DNA of 64,000 nucleotides, taken from NCBI GenBank assembly GCA_003347645.1, contig QDFX01000008.1, positions 119,775-183,774 of the forward strand, written 5' to 3'. Made by a program: the position numbers and the translations under genes. The DNA comes from Rhizobiaceae bacterium CPCC 101076 (GTDB taxonomy: Bacteria; Pseudomonadota; Alphaproteobacteria; Rhizobiales; Methylopilaceae). Below the pieces are notes generated by a model. The model was given only the letters and a program-made list of their open reading frames with translations. It had not been told where the DNA came from and made no database searches. Positions within the stretch are counted from its first letter, which is position 1. Every line of letters starts with the position of its first letter. Positions 43,878 through 51,923 of the stretch are shown here, one piece after another.

Positions 43878-44762
43878 CTAGACCTGCACCAATGCCGCCC
43901 TCGCGGCTGCGACGACCGCTTCCGTCAATGGCTTCACGGCCGGCTCGACCGCGCGCGACCATTGCCAGAACAGGCCGACATCCTGCGGCTGGCCCGGGAC
44001 GATCTCGACCAGATCCCCGGCCCGGAGATGACGCCCGGCCAGATGTTCCGGGTTCATGCCCCAGCCCAGGCCCGCCAGTGCCGCATCAACGAAAGCCTGG
44101 GAAGACGGCAGCCAGTGGACGGGCGTGGTGATCCGCCGGCCGAATACCTGCTTCAGCCAGCGCGCCTGCAATTCGTCCTTCTCGTTGAAGCTGAGGCAGG
44201 GCGCGCGGCGGAGCGCGTCTTCGGTAACGCCCTCCGGAAACCAGCGCCGGACGAAATCCGGATTGGCGGTCGCCCGGTACCGCAGCGCTCCGAGGGAGCG
44301 GCTGCCGCAGCCCTGGATCGGATGGGAGACCGAGGTCAAAGCCGCGCTCACATCGCCGCGTTTCAACCATTCGGCGCTGTGATCCTGGTCGTCGAGCACG
44401 ACGTCGAACAAGAGGCCGTCCACCGCCGCCATCGCCGGGATGAACCAGGTCGCCAGACTGTCAGCATTCACTGCGATACGAATGGTGACGGGTGTATCGC
44501 CGGAGACGACCCCGCGAAGGTCGTCGCGCAGCCCATGCTCCAGCAGGCTGACCTCCTGCGCGTGCCGGCACAGCCGTGCTCCCGCCGGTGTCGCGGTACA
44601 GGGCTGACCCCTGATCACGAGAACCTGTCCTGAACGCTCCTCGAGCAGTTTCACCCGTTGCGAGATCGCCGAGGGGGTGACGTTCAGATGCTCGGCGGCC
44701 TTTTCGAAACTGCCGGTCCGGACGACGGCCGCAAGCGCGGCGAGCTGGGCATAGTCAATCAT
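43878..44762 (-). CDS. argP: LysR-type regulator of the ArgP/LysG group
   Basis: A regulator of about 294 residues that controls basic amino acid export. The HTH reads IDYAQLAALAAVVRTGSFEKAAEHLNVTPSAISQRVKLLEER. The divergent gene encodes an ArgO/LysE exporter, the classical LysG-LysE arrangement. ATG 44762 is chosen; the frame to 44828 would reach into the exporter promoter. A palindrome ATTAG-GAGCG-CTAAT overlaps the start codon, a likely autoregulatory site. Lysine or arginine as effector is inference. Confidence 0.87.
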   Translation of the reverse strand: MIDYAQLAALAAVVRTGSFEKAAEHLNVTPSAISQRVKLLEERSGQVLVIRGQPCTATPAGARLCRHAQEVSLLEHGLRDDLRGVVSGDTPVTIRIAVNADSLATWFIPAMAAVDGLLFDVVLDDQDHSAEWLKRGDVSAALTSVSHPIQGCGSRSLGALRYRATANPDFVRRWFPEGVTEDALRRAPCLSFNEKDELQARWLKQVFGRRITTPVHWLPSSQAFVDAALAGLGWGMNPEHLAGRHLRAGDLVEIVPGQPQDVGLFWQWSRAVEPAVKPLTEAVVAAARAALVQV

Positions 44763-44804
44763 TAGGAGCGCTAATCTAGCAGAAGGAAGTTTAGCTTTCC
44801 TAAT
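44761..44804. promoter_or_regulatory. Predicted ArgP operator region in the argP/argO intergenic space
   Basis: ATTAGGAGCGCTAAT at 44761-44775 is a perfect 5-bp-arm inverted repeat of T-N11-A type. TCCTAAT at 44798-44804 is an inverted copy of the first ATTAGGA. The region is AT-rich compared with its surroundings. Confidence 0.5.
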
Positions 44805-44843
44805 CAAATGAAAGCGTCCATGTCCCATGGATAAGGAGAGGAC

Positions 44844-45446
44844 ATGTTCGCTTTCGGTTCAGGATTTCTGCTTGGTCTCAGCCTCATCGTCGCGATCGGC
44901 GCGCAGAACGCGTTCGTCCTGCGCCAGGGGCTCCGGCGCGAGCACGTTTTTCCGGTTGTATTGACCTGCGCTTTATCGGATGCGGTGCTGATCGCGGCTG
45001 GCGTCAGCGGCTTCGGCGCGCTGATGACGACGTTTCCCGAGATCGAGAACATCGCCCGCTGGGGTGGAGCGGCATTCCTCGCGGTGTACGGAATGAAGAG
45101 CCTGTGGTCGGCGCTGAAAAGCCAATCGGCGCTGACACCGGCTGATGGTCCACCGCCGAGCCTGATGCAGACTTTCCTCGTCGTGCTGGCCTGCACCTGG
45201 CTCAACCCGCACGTCTATCTGGACACGGTAGTGCTGCTTGGTTCGGTCTCGACGCAGTACGATGGCGCCCGCATATCGTTCGCGGCGGGAGCGATGACGG
45301 CGTCGTTCGGCTTCTTCTTCGCGCTGGGATATGGAGCGGCGCTGCTGCGGCCACTGTTCGCGAGGCCCGCGGCCTGGCGGCTGCTCGACCTCGTCATCGG
45401 AGCGACGATGATCGCGCTGGCCGCCAGCCTGGTCGCACGTTCGTAG
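44844..45446 (+). CDS. argO: Arginine/lysine exporter, ArgO/LysE family
   Basis: A 200-residue inner-membrane exporter with six helices. The family signature is IVAIGAQNAFVLRQGLRREH near the N-terminus, and the mid-section ACTWLNPHVYLDTVVLLGS matches LysE/ArgO closely. ATG 44844 is preceded by AAGGAGAGG. It exports basic amino acids when intracellular levels are high, under ArgP/LysG control. Confidence 0.92.
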   Translation: MFAFGSGFLLGLSLIVAIGAQNAFVLRQGLRREHVFPVVLTCALSDAVLIAAGVSGFGALMTTFPEIENIARWGGAAFLAVYGMKSLWSALKSQSALTPADGPPPSLMQTFLVVLACTWLNPHVYLDTVVLLGSVSTQYDGARISFAAGAMTASFGFFFALGYGAALLRPLFARPAAWRLLDLVIGATMIALAASLVARS

Positions 45447-45449
45447 GCG

Positions 45450-45581
45450 TTACGGGACGATCGTGACCGAGGCTTCGGTCACAGGGGCGGATTTGGCCGC
45501 GCGGGCGGGGGCAGAGCCCCCGGTCACATAGAAGTTCAACGCGATCGCCAGCGTCGACAGAACGATTATTCTCATCAGCAT
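45450..45581 (-). CDS. Small exported or membrane peptide (43 residues)
   Basis: A short ORF missed by length cut-offs. It starts at ATG 45581 with CGGAGGAA upstream, begins MLMRIIVLSTLAIALNFYV (one hydrophobic segment) and continues with a short Ala/Pro/Val-rich tail to TAA at 45450. This looks like a signal-anchor peptide. It is convergent with argO, three bases apart. No family is recognised; the ribosome site and hydrophobic start make it credible. Confidence 0.5.
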   Translation of the reverse strand: MLMRIIVLSTLAIALNFYVTGGSAPARAAKSAPVTEASVTIVP

Positions 45582-45921
45582 CGTCGTTCCTCCGTTGCCG
45601 TGTTTGGTAAGTGCTGGCCGCTAGATAGGGTCGTTACCGATAATTGTAATGGTCGCTATAGAATTTTCGCGAACGACACCCGGGCATTGGTCGCGGCCGG
45701 ACGGTTTCAGGTTCAGCGATGGGAAGATTGGGCGGACGGCGGCCCTGAGGAATTCGTTGTGACCCCGCCACTGCGTAGCCCGGGCCAGCCGTCCGTAACC
45801 AAGATTGAACACTGAGTCGGCGGCGGGGGCGAGGCCAAAGTGTGATCGCATCTGCCCGAATTCTCATCGTTTGGATGAACGCGGAATATCCGGGGCCGAC
45901 AGCAGCCCCGGGAAGGGCCTT
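45582..45921. other. 340-base stretch without a supported gene
   Basis: A plus-strand frame at 45600-45815 (71 codons) has partly protein-like text (YRIFANDTRALVAAGRF, WEDWADGGPEEF) but no ribosome site and a GTG/TTG start. An overlapping 37-codon frame from ATG 45649 looks equally plausible. I do not call either. The rest is GC-rich with no clear motif. Confidence 0.4.
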
Positions 45922-46005
45922 TCATACGGCGGCGAGGGCGACGGCCATTGCCGCGCACAGGCTTCCGAGAACAGTCGCGACGTAAGCATACTGGATACTG
46001 GACAT
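45922..46005 (-). CDS. Tiny hydrophobic peptide (27 residues)
   Basis: ATG 46005 is preceded by AGGAG seven bases away. The peptide begins MSSIQYAYVATVLGSL and is hydrophobic to its end (AAMAVALAAV), enough for one membrane helix. An in-frame ATG at 46023 could add six residues. It resembles small membrane peptides that escape annotation. No homologue is known to me. Confidence 0.45.
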   Translation of the reverse strand: MSSIQYAYVATVLGSLCAAMAVALAAV

Positions 46006-46200
46006 GACCCACTCCTGACTCATGGGGGGTAAGCAGGGCTCCCGTGTCGCGACGGTGCCCGGCAGGAGTGGCGATACACCTCAATCGTTGCTCGTCTATT
46101 TCTTCATTTTTGTCGTCCACGAAACACGGTTTCCTGAGCGGCTTCCCGAGAGGAGCCGAGCATTCCGCCGAGGTTCGGCCAGTCGATCAAAGTGCCGTGA

Positions 46201-47583
46201 TCAAAGTGCCGTGAGCGCCATCGCCGGCGAGGTCGAGAGCGCGTGCGCCATGAATTCCAGCGCGCCGCGCACCGCTTCCCGCTTGGCCGGACCTCCGAGG
46301 CAGACCCGCACCGCTTCCGGCGGCGTGCCGTCGACGGCGAAGACGTCGCTCGCGACGATGCCGATGCCCATGCCGCGCATATGGCCGACGAAGGCCGAGC
46401 GGGTCCACGGCTCCGGCAGCGGGACCCAGAGATTGAAGCTCATCGGATCAGCCCAATAGGAATTCGCAGGCAGGATCTCGCGCGCCATGGCCTGTCTTGC
46501 GGCCGTCTCGGTGCGGATGAAGCGCAGGATCATGTCGGCGGTGCCGTCCTCGATCCAGCGGGTGACCAGTGCGACCGTCAGCGGCGACGCCATCACATTC
46601 GCCGCCCGCAGCGCAGCAGAGAACGGCCAGCTCGATTTGACGTCGGGCGCGACGACATAGGCAGCGCGCAGCCCCGCGCCGACGCATTTGGCGAGGCCGG
46701 CTACATGCCAGGTCAGGTCCGGAGCGATGGCGGCGAACGGATGCGGCCCATGCGCGGGGATGAAACCATAGGCGTCGTCCTCGACGATCTGCACGCCGAG
46801 GCGGCGCGCGACGGAAGCGATCGCCGCTCGACGCTCCTCCGGCACGGTGATCGTGGTCGGGTTCTGCAAAGTCGGGTTCAGGTAGAGCGCCTTCGGCCGA
46901 TGCTTTGCCACGGCGTCGGCGAAGGCGTCCGGGTCGATGCCCTTCTCGTCCATCGGCAGGCCGACGAGCCTGATCCCGAGCTGCGCCGCGATTGCGCGTG
47001 CGCCGGGATAGGTGATCGCCTCGCAGAGGATGACGTCGCCCGGTCTGGCGAGGATGGTGAAGATCGCGAGCAAGGCCGGATGCGCGCCGGGGGTGATGAA
47101 GATGCGCTCCTGCGCCGGCACCAGCGCGCGGCGGCCGAGCCAGTTCGAGGCCGCGTCCTTGTCTGCCGGCGCGCCGCCGAAACCTTGATAACGGAGCAGT
47201 GAGACGAGGTCCGGCTTCATATCGTCGAGGCCGGCCCGCATGCGGGCGAGAAGACCCGGATCGGTCGGCTCGGGCGGCAGGTTCATCGACAGGTCGACAC
47301 GTTCGGGCCGGGCCGGGCGGTTCGACGCGACGTTCCGCTCGACGACGAAAGTGCCCTGGCCGACGCGGGATTCGACCAGTCCGCGCTTCTGCGCCTCGAC
47401 ATAGCCGCGCGCGACGGTGGTGAAATCGATGCTCAGCCGGTCGGCCAGTTTGCGCTGCGGCGGCAAACGGTCCGCTGTTTGCAACCTGCCATGAGCGATG
47501 TCGCTTTCAATGGCGTCGGCGATGGCGATGTAGCGGGGGCGGTCGCTTCCGGCGATGTCGGGAAGCCAGTCGGTGAGCGTCAT
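46201..47583 (-). CDS. MocR-type regulator (GntR HTH fused to aminotransferase)
   Basis: A 460-residue PLP-binding regulator. The N-terminal GntR winged helix (about 14-80) reads YIAIADAIESDIAHGRLQTADRLPPQRKLADRLSIDFTTVARGY. The rest is a fold-type I aminotransferase domain with LYLNPTLQNPTT, VEDDAYGF and the Lys of HVAGLAKCVGAGLRAAYVV, the expected PLP Schiff-base position. It is divergent from the Nit1C cluster, with GACTG-type repeats beside both promoters, so it probably controls that cluster and itself. In the Pseudomonas cluster the neighbouring regulator is instead a sigma-54 activator. Confidence 0.92.
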   Translation of the reverse strand: MTLTDWLPDIAGSDRPRYIAIADAIESDIAHGRLQTADRLPPQRKLADRLSIDFTTVARGYVEAQKRGLVESRVGQGTFVVERNVASNRPARPERVDLSMNLPPEPTDPGLLARMRAGLDDMKPDLVSLLRYQGFGGAPADKDAASNWLGRRALVPAQERIFITPGAHPALLAIFTILARPGDVILCEAITYPGARAIAAQLGIRLVGLPMDEKGIDPDAFADAVAKHRPKALYLNPTLQNPTTITVPEERRAAIASVARRLGVQIVEDDAYGFIPAHGPHPFAAIAPDLTWHVAGLAKCVGAGLRAAYVVAPDVKSSWPFSAALRAANVMASPLTVALVTRWIEDGTADMILRFIRTETAARQAMAREILPANSYWADPMSFNLWVPLPEPWTRSAFVGHMRGMGIGIVASDVFAVDGTPPEAVRVCLGGPAKREAVRGALEFMAHALSTSPAMALTAL

Positions 47584-47599
47584 ATGTGTGCAATCAATC

Positions 47600-47621
47600 C
47601 AGTCAGTAATTGACTGTATAT
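47600..47621. promoter_or_regulatory. Predicted MocR box 1
   Basis: CAGTCA-GTAAT-TGACTG (47600-47616) is a perfect inverted repeat. TTGACTGTATAT (47610-47621) is repeated with one change as TTGACTGCATAT at 47717-47728. It lies 17 bases upstream of the regulator start codon. Confidence 0.6.
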
Positions 47622-47716
47622 TTGTTGCACGCCGCTTCGCCAGAGCGCGCGTGAGTGAATTTTCAGCAGCCAGATGCCCGCTTCATGAGCGCTGATCTCG
47701 ATAATTGATAGGATAT

Positions 47717-47738
47717 TTGACTGCATATAGAAGCAGTC
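47717..47738. promoter_or_regulatory. Predicted MocR box 2
   Basis: GACTGC-ATATAGAA-GCAGTC (47719-47738) is a perfect inverted repeat. Its left part TTGACTGCATAT is a direct repeat of box 1. It ends four bases upstream of the sigma-54 promoter motif. Confidence 0.6.
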
Positions 47739-47742
47739 GATG

Positions 47743-47759
47743 TTGGCACATTGATTGCA
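47743..47759 (+). promoter_or_regulatory. Sigma-54 (RpoN) promoter of the nitrilase cluster
   Basis: TTGGCACATTGATTGCA has the invariant GG and GC dinucleotides separated by 10 bases and matches TGGCAC-N5-TTGCA. The expected start of transcription is about 47770, some 44 bases before the first gene. RpoN promoters need an AAA+ activator, which is not encoded in the window. Confidence 0.8.
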
Positions 47760-47813
47760 CCTCTCTTTCGCGTGTTCCGAGCGTCGGCTCGGATGAAGCG
47801 AGGGAGAGTTTCG

Positions 47814-48296
47814 ATGCCTGCCGTTACCGTGCCAGCCCGCCAGAAAGGCGATTTTCTCGTCGACTACGAAGAAAAGGTCTTTGAAGACGTAAAGGCAAAA
47901 CCGGGCGAAAAAGCGCTCGTCACGTTCCATACCGTCGCCTTCGAGGGCTCGATCGGCTTCGTGAACCTGCTGCAGGCCACCCGCCTGCTCCGCAAGGGTT
48001 TCGAGACCTCGGTCCTGCTCTACGGCCCGGGCGTCACGCTCGGCGTGCAGCGCGGTTTCCCGAAGCTCGGCGACGAGGCCTTCCCCGGCCACCAGAACAT
48101 GAACAACACCCTGACCAAGTTCATGGAGGAGGGCGGCAAGGTCTATGCATGTCGCTTTGCGCTGCAGGCGCTGTACGGCCACGGCGAGGGCTCGCTGATC
48201 CCCGGCATCGTGCCAATCAGCCCGCTCGACGTGCTCGATCTCATCCTGCTCCACCGCAAGGACGATGCCTTCATGATGCACACCTGGACGGTGTGA
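47814..48296 (+). CDS. MSMEG_0572/Sll0783 family nitrogen starvation response protein
   Basis: The first gene of the Nit1C-type cluster, 160 residues, soluble. Typical text: [50 protein letters not shown], then [16 protein letters not shown] and HQNMNNTL. The Synechocystis homologue Sll0783 is induced by nitrogen starvation and is needed for polyhydroxybutyrate accumulation. The biochemical role is not known; the fold is DsrE-like by appearance (inference). ATG 47814 follows GAGGGAGAG. The sigma-54 promoter is directly upstream. Confidence 0.93.
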   Translation: MPAVTVPARQKGDFLVDYEEKVFEDVKAKPGEKALVTFHTVAFEGSIGFVNLLQATRLLRKGFETSVLLYGPGVTLGVQRGFPKLGDEAFPGHQNMNNTLTKFMEEGGKVYACRFALQALYGHGEGSLIPGIVPISPLDVLDLILLHRKDDAFMMHTWTV

Positions 48297-48318
48297 TCGG
48301 ACGGCACGGAGGGACGAC

Positions 48319-49362
48319 ATGAGCGACAAGCGCATGGTCCGGGTCGCCGCGGTTCAGATCGCGCCCGACCTCGAAACGCCGACGGGGACGCTCGACCGCG
48401 TCCTCGCGGCGATGGCGGATGCCGCCGGCAAGGGGGCGCAGCTTGCCGTGTTCCCCGAGACCTTCGTGCCCTGGTATCCCTATTTCTCGTTCGTGCACCC
48501 GCCGGTCCTGACCGGCGGGGAGCACATCCGCCTCTACGAGAACGCCGTCACGGTGCCGGGTCCGGTGACCGAGGCGGTGGCCGCCGCCGCGAGGCGGCAC
48601 GGGATGGTCGTCGTCCTCGGCGTCAACGAGCGCGACCACGGCTCGCTCTACAACGCCCAGATCGTCTTCGACGCCGACGGCTCGATCCTGCTGAAGCGCC
48701 GCAAGCTCACCCCGACGTTCCACGAGCGGATGATCTGGGGGCAGGGCGACGGCGCCGGGCTGAAAGTGGTCGACACTGCCGTCGGCCGCGTCGGCGCGCT
48801 CGCCTGCTGGGAGCATTACAATCCGCTCGCCCGCTACGCCCTGATGGCGCAGCACGAGGAAATCCACATCGCCCAATTCCCCGGCTCGCTGGTCGGGCCG
48901 ATCTTCGCCGATCAGATCGAGGTGACGATCCGCCACCACGCGCTGGAATCCGGCTGCTTCGTCGTCAACTCGACCGGCTGGCTGACAGAGGAGCAGATCG
49001 CGAAGATCTCGCCCGACGAGAAGCTGCGGAAGGGCCTGCGCGGCGGCTGCATGACGGCGATCATTTCGCCCGAGGGTTCGCATATCGTGCCGCCGCTCAC
49101 CGAGGGTGAGGGCATCCTCATCGCCGACCTGGATATGAGCCTCATCGTCAAGCGCAAGCGGATGATGGATTCGGTCGGCCATTACGCCCGGCCCGAACTG
49201 CTCAGCTTGAATCTCGACAACCGCGCCACCGCCCCGATGCAGGCCGGCGCTTTCCCTGATCCCGCCTTTGGGAGCGTGCCCGATGAAACAGACAATGCCG
49301 ACGGCGATGCCGACCGAGCAGCTGATCAACGAATTGCAGTCCTACGGAGCACGGCTCGCTGA
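48319..49362 (+). CDS. nitC: Nitrilase of the Nit6803/Nit1C type
   Basis: A carbon-nitrogen hydrolase (347 residues) converting nitriles to acids and ammonia. The catalytic triad is visible: Glu in [11 protein letters not shown], Lys in [17 protein letters not shown] and Cys in [15 protein letters not shown]. The Synechocystis relative Nit6803 is a well-studied aliphatic nitrilase; in Pseudomonas fluorescens the cluster supports growth on cyanide. It is the second gene, 22 bases after the Sll0783-like gene. The C-terminal 26 residues overlap the radical SAM gene by 80 bases in another frame. Confidence 0.95.
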   Translation: MSDKRMVRVAAVQIAPDLETPTGTLDRVLAAMADAAGKGAQLAVFPETFVPWYPYFSFVHPPVLTGGEHIRLYENAVTVPGPVTEAVAAAARRHGMVVVLGVNERDHGSLYNAQIVFDADGSILLKRRKLTPTFHERMIWGQGDGAGLKVVDTAVGRVGALACWEHYNPLARYALMAQHEEIHIAQFPGSLVGPIFADQIEVTIRHHALESGCFVVNSTGWLTEEQIAKISPDEKLRKGLRGGCMTAIISPEGSHIVPPLTEGEGILIADLDMSLIVKRKRMMDSVGHYARPELLSLNLDNRATAPMQAGAFPDPAFGSVPDETDNADGDADRAADQRIAVLRSTAR

Positions 49363-50407
49363 CACCGGTATCGGTGTCCAGAGCCGTCGCGGCGGGGCCG
49401 GTCCGTCCGACCACAAGGCGATGACGCTCGACGGCATGACGGTGATGGTGCCGGTGCACACCGCGCCGGCCTTCGAGAGCCCATACGTCATCGAGAGGCC
49501 GGACGCCGAAGGGCGCAGCCGCATCACCCGCGAGGGGCTCAATCTCGGCGAGGTCTCGTTCCCGCTCCGGCCGCGCTTCTACGAGCGCAGCACGGCGGAC
49601 GGCATTCCCTATTCGAAGATCGCCGTCCTGCACGGCCGCGACGTGCTGGCGACGACCGTGCTGCAGACCTGCATCCGCTATCAGAGCCGCACCAAGACCT
49701 GCCAGTTCTGCTCGATCGGCCAGTCGCTCGCGGCCGGCCGCACCATCGAGAGGAAGACGCCGGCCCAGCTCGCCGAGGTCGCCAGGGCGGCCGTCGAGCT
49801 CGATGGCGTCAAGCATATGGTGATGACGACCGGCACCCCGCCCGGCAAGGATCGCGGCGCGGCGATCCTCTGCGAGAGCGCCGCCGCGGTGAAGGCGGCG
49901 GTCGACCTGCCGATCCAGGCGCAGTGCGAGCCGCCGGACGATGATATCTGGTTCCAGCGGATGAAGGATGCGGGCGTCGATGCGCTCGGCATGCATCTCG
50001 AGGCGGTGACGCCGGAGGTCCGGCACAGGATCATGCCCGGCAAGGCGAGCGTTCCGCTGGAGCGCTACTTCTCCGCATTCGAAGCGGCCGTCCCGGTGTT
50101 CGGCAAGGGTCAGGTCTCGACCTACATCCTCGCCGGTCTCGGCGACACCAAGGAGGCCGTGCTCGACATGGCCGAGCGCCTCGTTGCCATCGGCGTCTAT
50201 CCCTTCGTCGTCCCGTTCGTGCCGATCTCCGGTACGCCGCTCGAAAGTCATCCGACGCCGAGCCCGGCCTTCATGGACGAGATCCTGAAGCCACTGTCGA
50301 TGATGGTCATGCGTGGCGGATTGCGCGCCACCGACATCAAGGCCGGCTGCGGCAAATGCGGTGCCTGCTCGGCGCTCTCGACCTACGAACGGAGGCTCGC
50401 CTCGTGA
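49283..50407 (+). CDS. nitD: MSMEG_0568 family radical SAM protein
   Basis: A radical S-adenosylmethionine enzyme of about 374 residues. The cluster-binding cysteines are spaced C-x9-C-x2-C ([17 protein letters not shown]), unlike the common CxxxCxxC. A second cysteine set, [10 protein letters not shown], lies at the C-terminus and may hold an auxiliary cluster. The rest follows the TIM-barrel pattern ([35 protein letters not shown]). The reaction is unknown. The start ATG 49283 is inside the nitrilase gene and the stop overlaps the GNAT start (GTGA). Confidence 0.93.
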   Translation: MKQTMPTAMPTEQLINELQSYGARLADTGIGVQSRRGGAGPSDHKAMTLDGMTVMVPVHTAPAFESPYVIERPDAEGRSRITREGLNLGEVSFPLRPRFYERSTADGIPYSKIAVLHGRDVLATTVLQTCIRYQSRTKTCQFCSIGQSLAAGRTIERKTPAQLAEVARAAVELDGVKHMVMTTGTPPGKDRGAAILCESAAAVKAAVDLPIQAQCEPPDDDIWFQRMKDAGVDALGMHLEAVTPEVRHRIMPGKASVPLERYFSAFEAAVPVFGKGQVSTYILAGLGDTKEAVLDMAERLVAIGVYPFVVPFVPISGTPLESHPTPSPAFMDEILKPLSMMVMRGGLRATDIKAGCGKCGACSALSTYERRLAS

Positions 50408-50946
50408 TCTTCGAGCCGTTCAAGCCGTTCGTCGCCTCGGGCTTCCAGGTCAAATACGCGACCGAAGACTGGGAGCGCCGTGGCGCCGCGCGCCTTCGCC
50501 GCGAAGTGTTCTGCGAGGAGCAGGGCGTGTTCGCGGACGATGACCGGGACGAGATCGATGAGATCGCGATCCCGATCGTCGCCGTGTCGCTCTGGGGCGT
50601 CGTCGCCGACGACGTCGTCGGCACCGTGCGCATTCACGAGGCGGAGCCTGGCCTGTGGTGGGGCTCGCGGCTGGCGGTCGCGCCGGATTACCGCCGGATC
50701 GGCGCGCTCGGTGCATCTCTGATCAAGCTCGCGGTGTCGTCCGCCCATGCGCGCGGCTGCACCAAATTCCTCGCCAATGTGCAGAGCCAGAACGCGCTAC
50801 TGTTCCGCCGGATGCACTGGAAGACGCTGCACGAATTCGACCTGCACGGTCGCGCCCATCATCACATGGAAGCGGACCTCGCCTGGTATCCCCCGATCAT
50901 GGACGCCGAAACGGGCTTCCACGCCGTTTCACGAAAGGCAGCCTGA
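50404..50946 (+). CDS. nitE: MSMEG_0567/Sll0786 family GNAT N-acetyltransferase
   Basis: A 180-residue acyl-CoA transferase. The GNAT fold is recognised from RRGAARLRREVFCEEQGVF, the beta-bulge region WGSRLAVAPDYRRIGALGASLIKLAV (CoA loop R/Q-x-x-G-x-G/A variant) and FLANVQSQNALLFRRMHWKTL. The C-terminus has a His-rich HGRAHHHMEADL. The GTG start overlaps the radical SAM stop. The acceptor is unknown; it is invariant in Nit1C clusters. Confidence 0.92.
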   Translation: MIFEPFKPFVASGFQVKYATEDWERRGAARLRREVFCEEQGVFADDDRDEIDEIAIPIVAVSLWGVVADDVVGTVRIHEAEPGLWWGSRLAVAPDYRRIGALGASLIKLAVSSAHARGCTKFLANVQSQNALLFRRMHWKTLHEFDLHGRAHHHMEADLAWYPPIMDAETGFHAVSRKAA

Positions 50947-50948
50947 CG

Positions 50949-51923
50949 ATGAGCGCCGGTCTCGCCCAGCTCGCCGATGTGCTTCGCGCCGATCGCGGTA
51001 TGCATGCGAAGGCGGACATTGCGGCGGTCGCCGACCGGCTTGGCCTGTCCGGTTCCTCGGTCATCGCGGTGGGCGATGATTGCGCGGCGATCCCGGACCA
51101 TGACGGCTTCCTGCTGCTCGCCATCGAAGGCTTCATGAACGAGTTCGTGAAGGGCGATCCGTGGTTCGCCGGCTGGTGCGGGGTGATGGTCAATCTCTCC
51201 GACGTGGCGGCGATGGGCGGACGGCCGATCGCGGTCGTCAACGCGATCTGGGCCGACGGCGCGGATGCGGCCGACCCGGTGCTGCGAGGCCTGCGCGGGG
51301 CGAGCGAGGCCTATGGCATTCCGATCGTCGGTGGGCACAGCAATCTGAAGACCGATCGCGGCCAGCTTTCCGTCGCGGTTCTCGGCCGGGCGCGGAGGTT
51401 GCTGACGAGCTTCGACGCCTCGCCGGACGATCGGCTGATCGCCGCCGTCGACCTGCGCGGCCGCTATCGCGAGCCGTTCCTCAACTGGGAAGCCGCGACC
51501 CGCGCCGCGCCCGAACGGCTGCAGGGCGATCTCTGCATCCTGCCCGAGATCGCGGAGGCTGGACTGTCGGTCGCGGCGAAGGATATCAGCCAGGGCGGCG
51601 TGGTCGGCACCGCCGCGATGCTCGCCGAATGCTCCAAGGTCGGCGTCCGGATCGACGTCAATGCGGTGCCGAAGCCGGAGGGCGTGTCGCTCGACCGCTG
51701 GCTGCGCTCGTTCCCGAGCTTCGGCTATCTGCTGTCGGTCTCGCCGCCCAATGTCGGCAAGGTGCTCGACCGCTTCCGCAAGCGCGGCATCGCCGCCGCC
51801 GATATCGGCGCCTTCCGTCCCGGCACCAGGGTCGACGTCACCGACGGCGCCGACACCGAGACGATCTGGGACTTCTCGACCTCGCCCTTGATCGGCTGCG
51901 CCTCGACCGGGGCGCTGACATGA
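50949..51923 (+). CDS. nitF: AIR synthase-like protein (MSMEG_0567/Sll0787 family)
   Basis: A 324-residue PurM/SelD/HypE-fold protein, expected to use ATP to activate an amide or similar group. The N-terminal half has VIAVGDDCAAIPDHDGFLLLAIEGF (metal/ATP binding), NLSDVAAMGGRPIAVVNA and GGHSNLKTDRGQLSVAV. The C-terminal half has KDISQGGVVGTAAMLAE. The order and fold match the Synechocystis sll0787 family. It starts two bases after the GNAT stop and its stop overlaps the glycosyltransferase start (ATGA). Confidence 0.93.
   Translation: MSAGLAQLADVLRADRGMHAKADIAAVADRLGLSGSSVIAVGDDCAAIPDHDGFLLLAIEGFMNEFVKGDPWFAGWCGVMVNLSDVAAMGGRPIAVVNAIWADGADAADPVLRGLRGASEAYGIPIVGGHSNLKTDRGQLSVAVLGRARRLLTSFDASPDDRLIAAVDLRGRYREPFLNWEAATRAAPERLQGDLCILPEIAEAGLSVAAKDISQGGVVGTAAMLAECSKVGVRIDVNAVPKPEGVSLDRWLRSFPSFGYLLSVSPPNVGKVLDRFRKRGIAAADIGAFRPGTRVDVTDGADTETIWDFSTSPLIGCASTGALT

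Noticed and set aside
45600..45815. A 71-codon plus-strand frame after argO
   Set aside because: Parts look protein-like, but there is no ribosome site, the start is uncertain and an overlapping frame is equally plausible.
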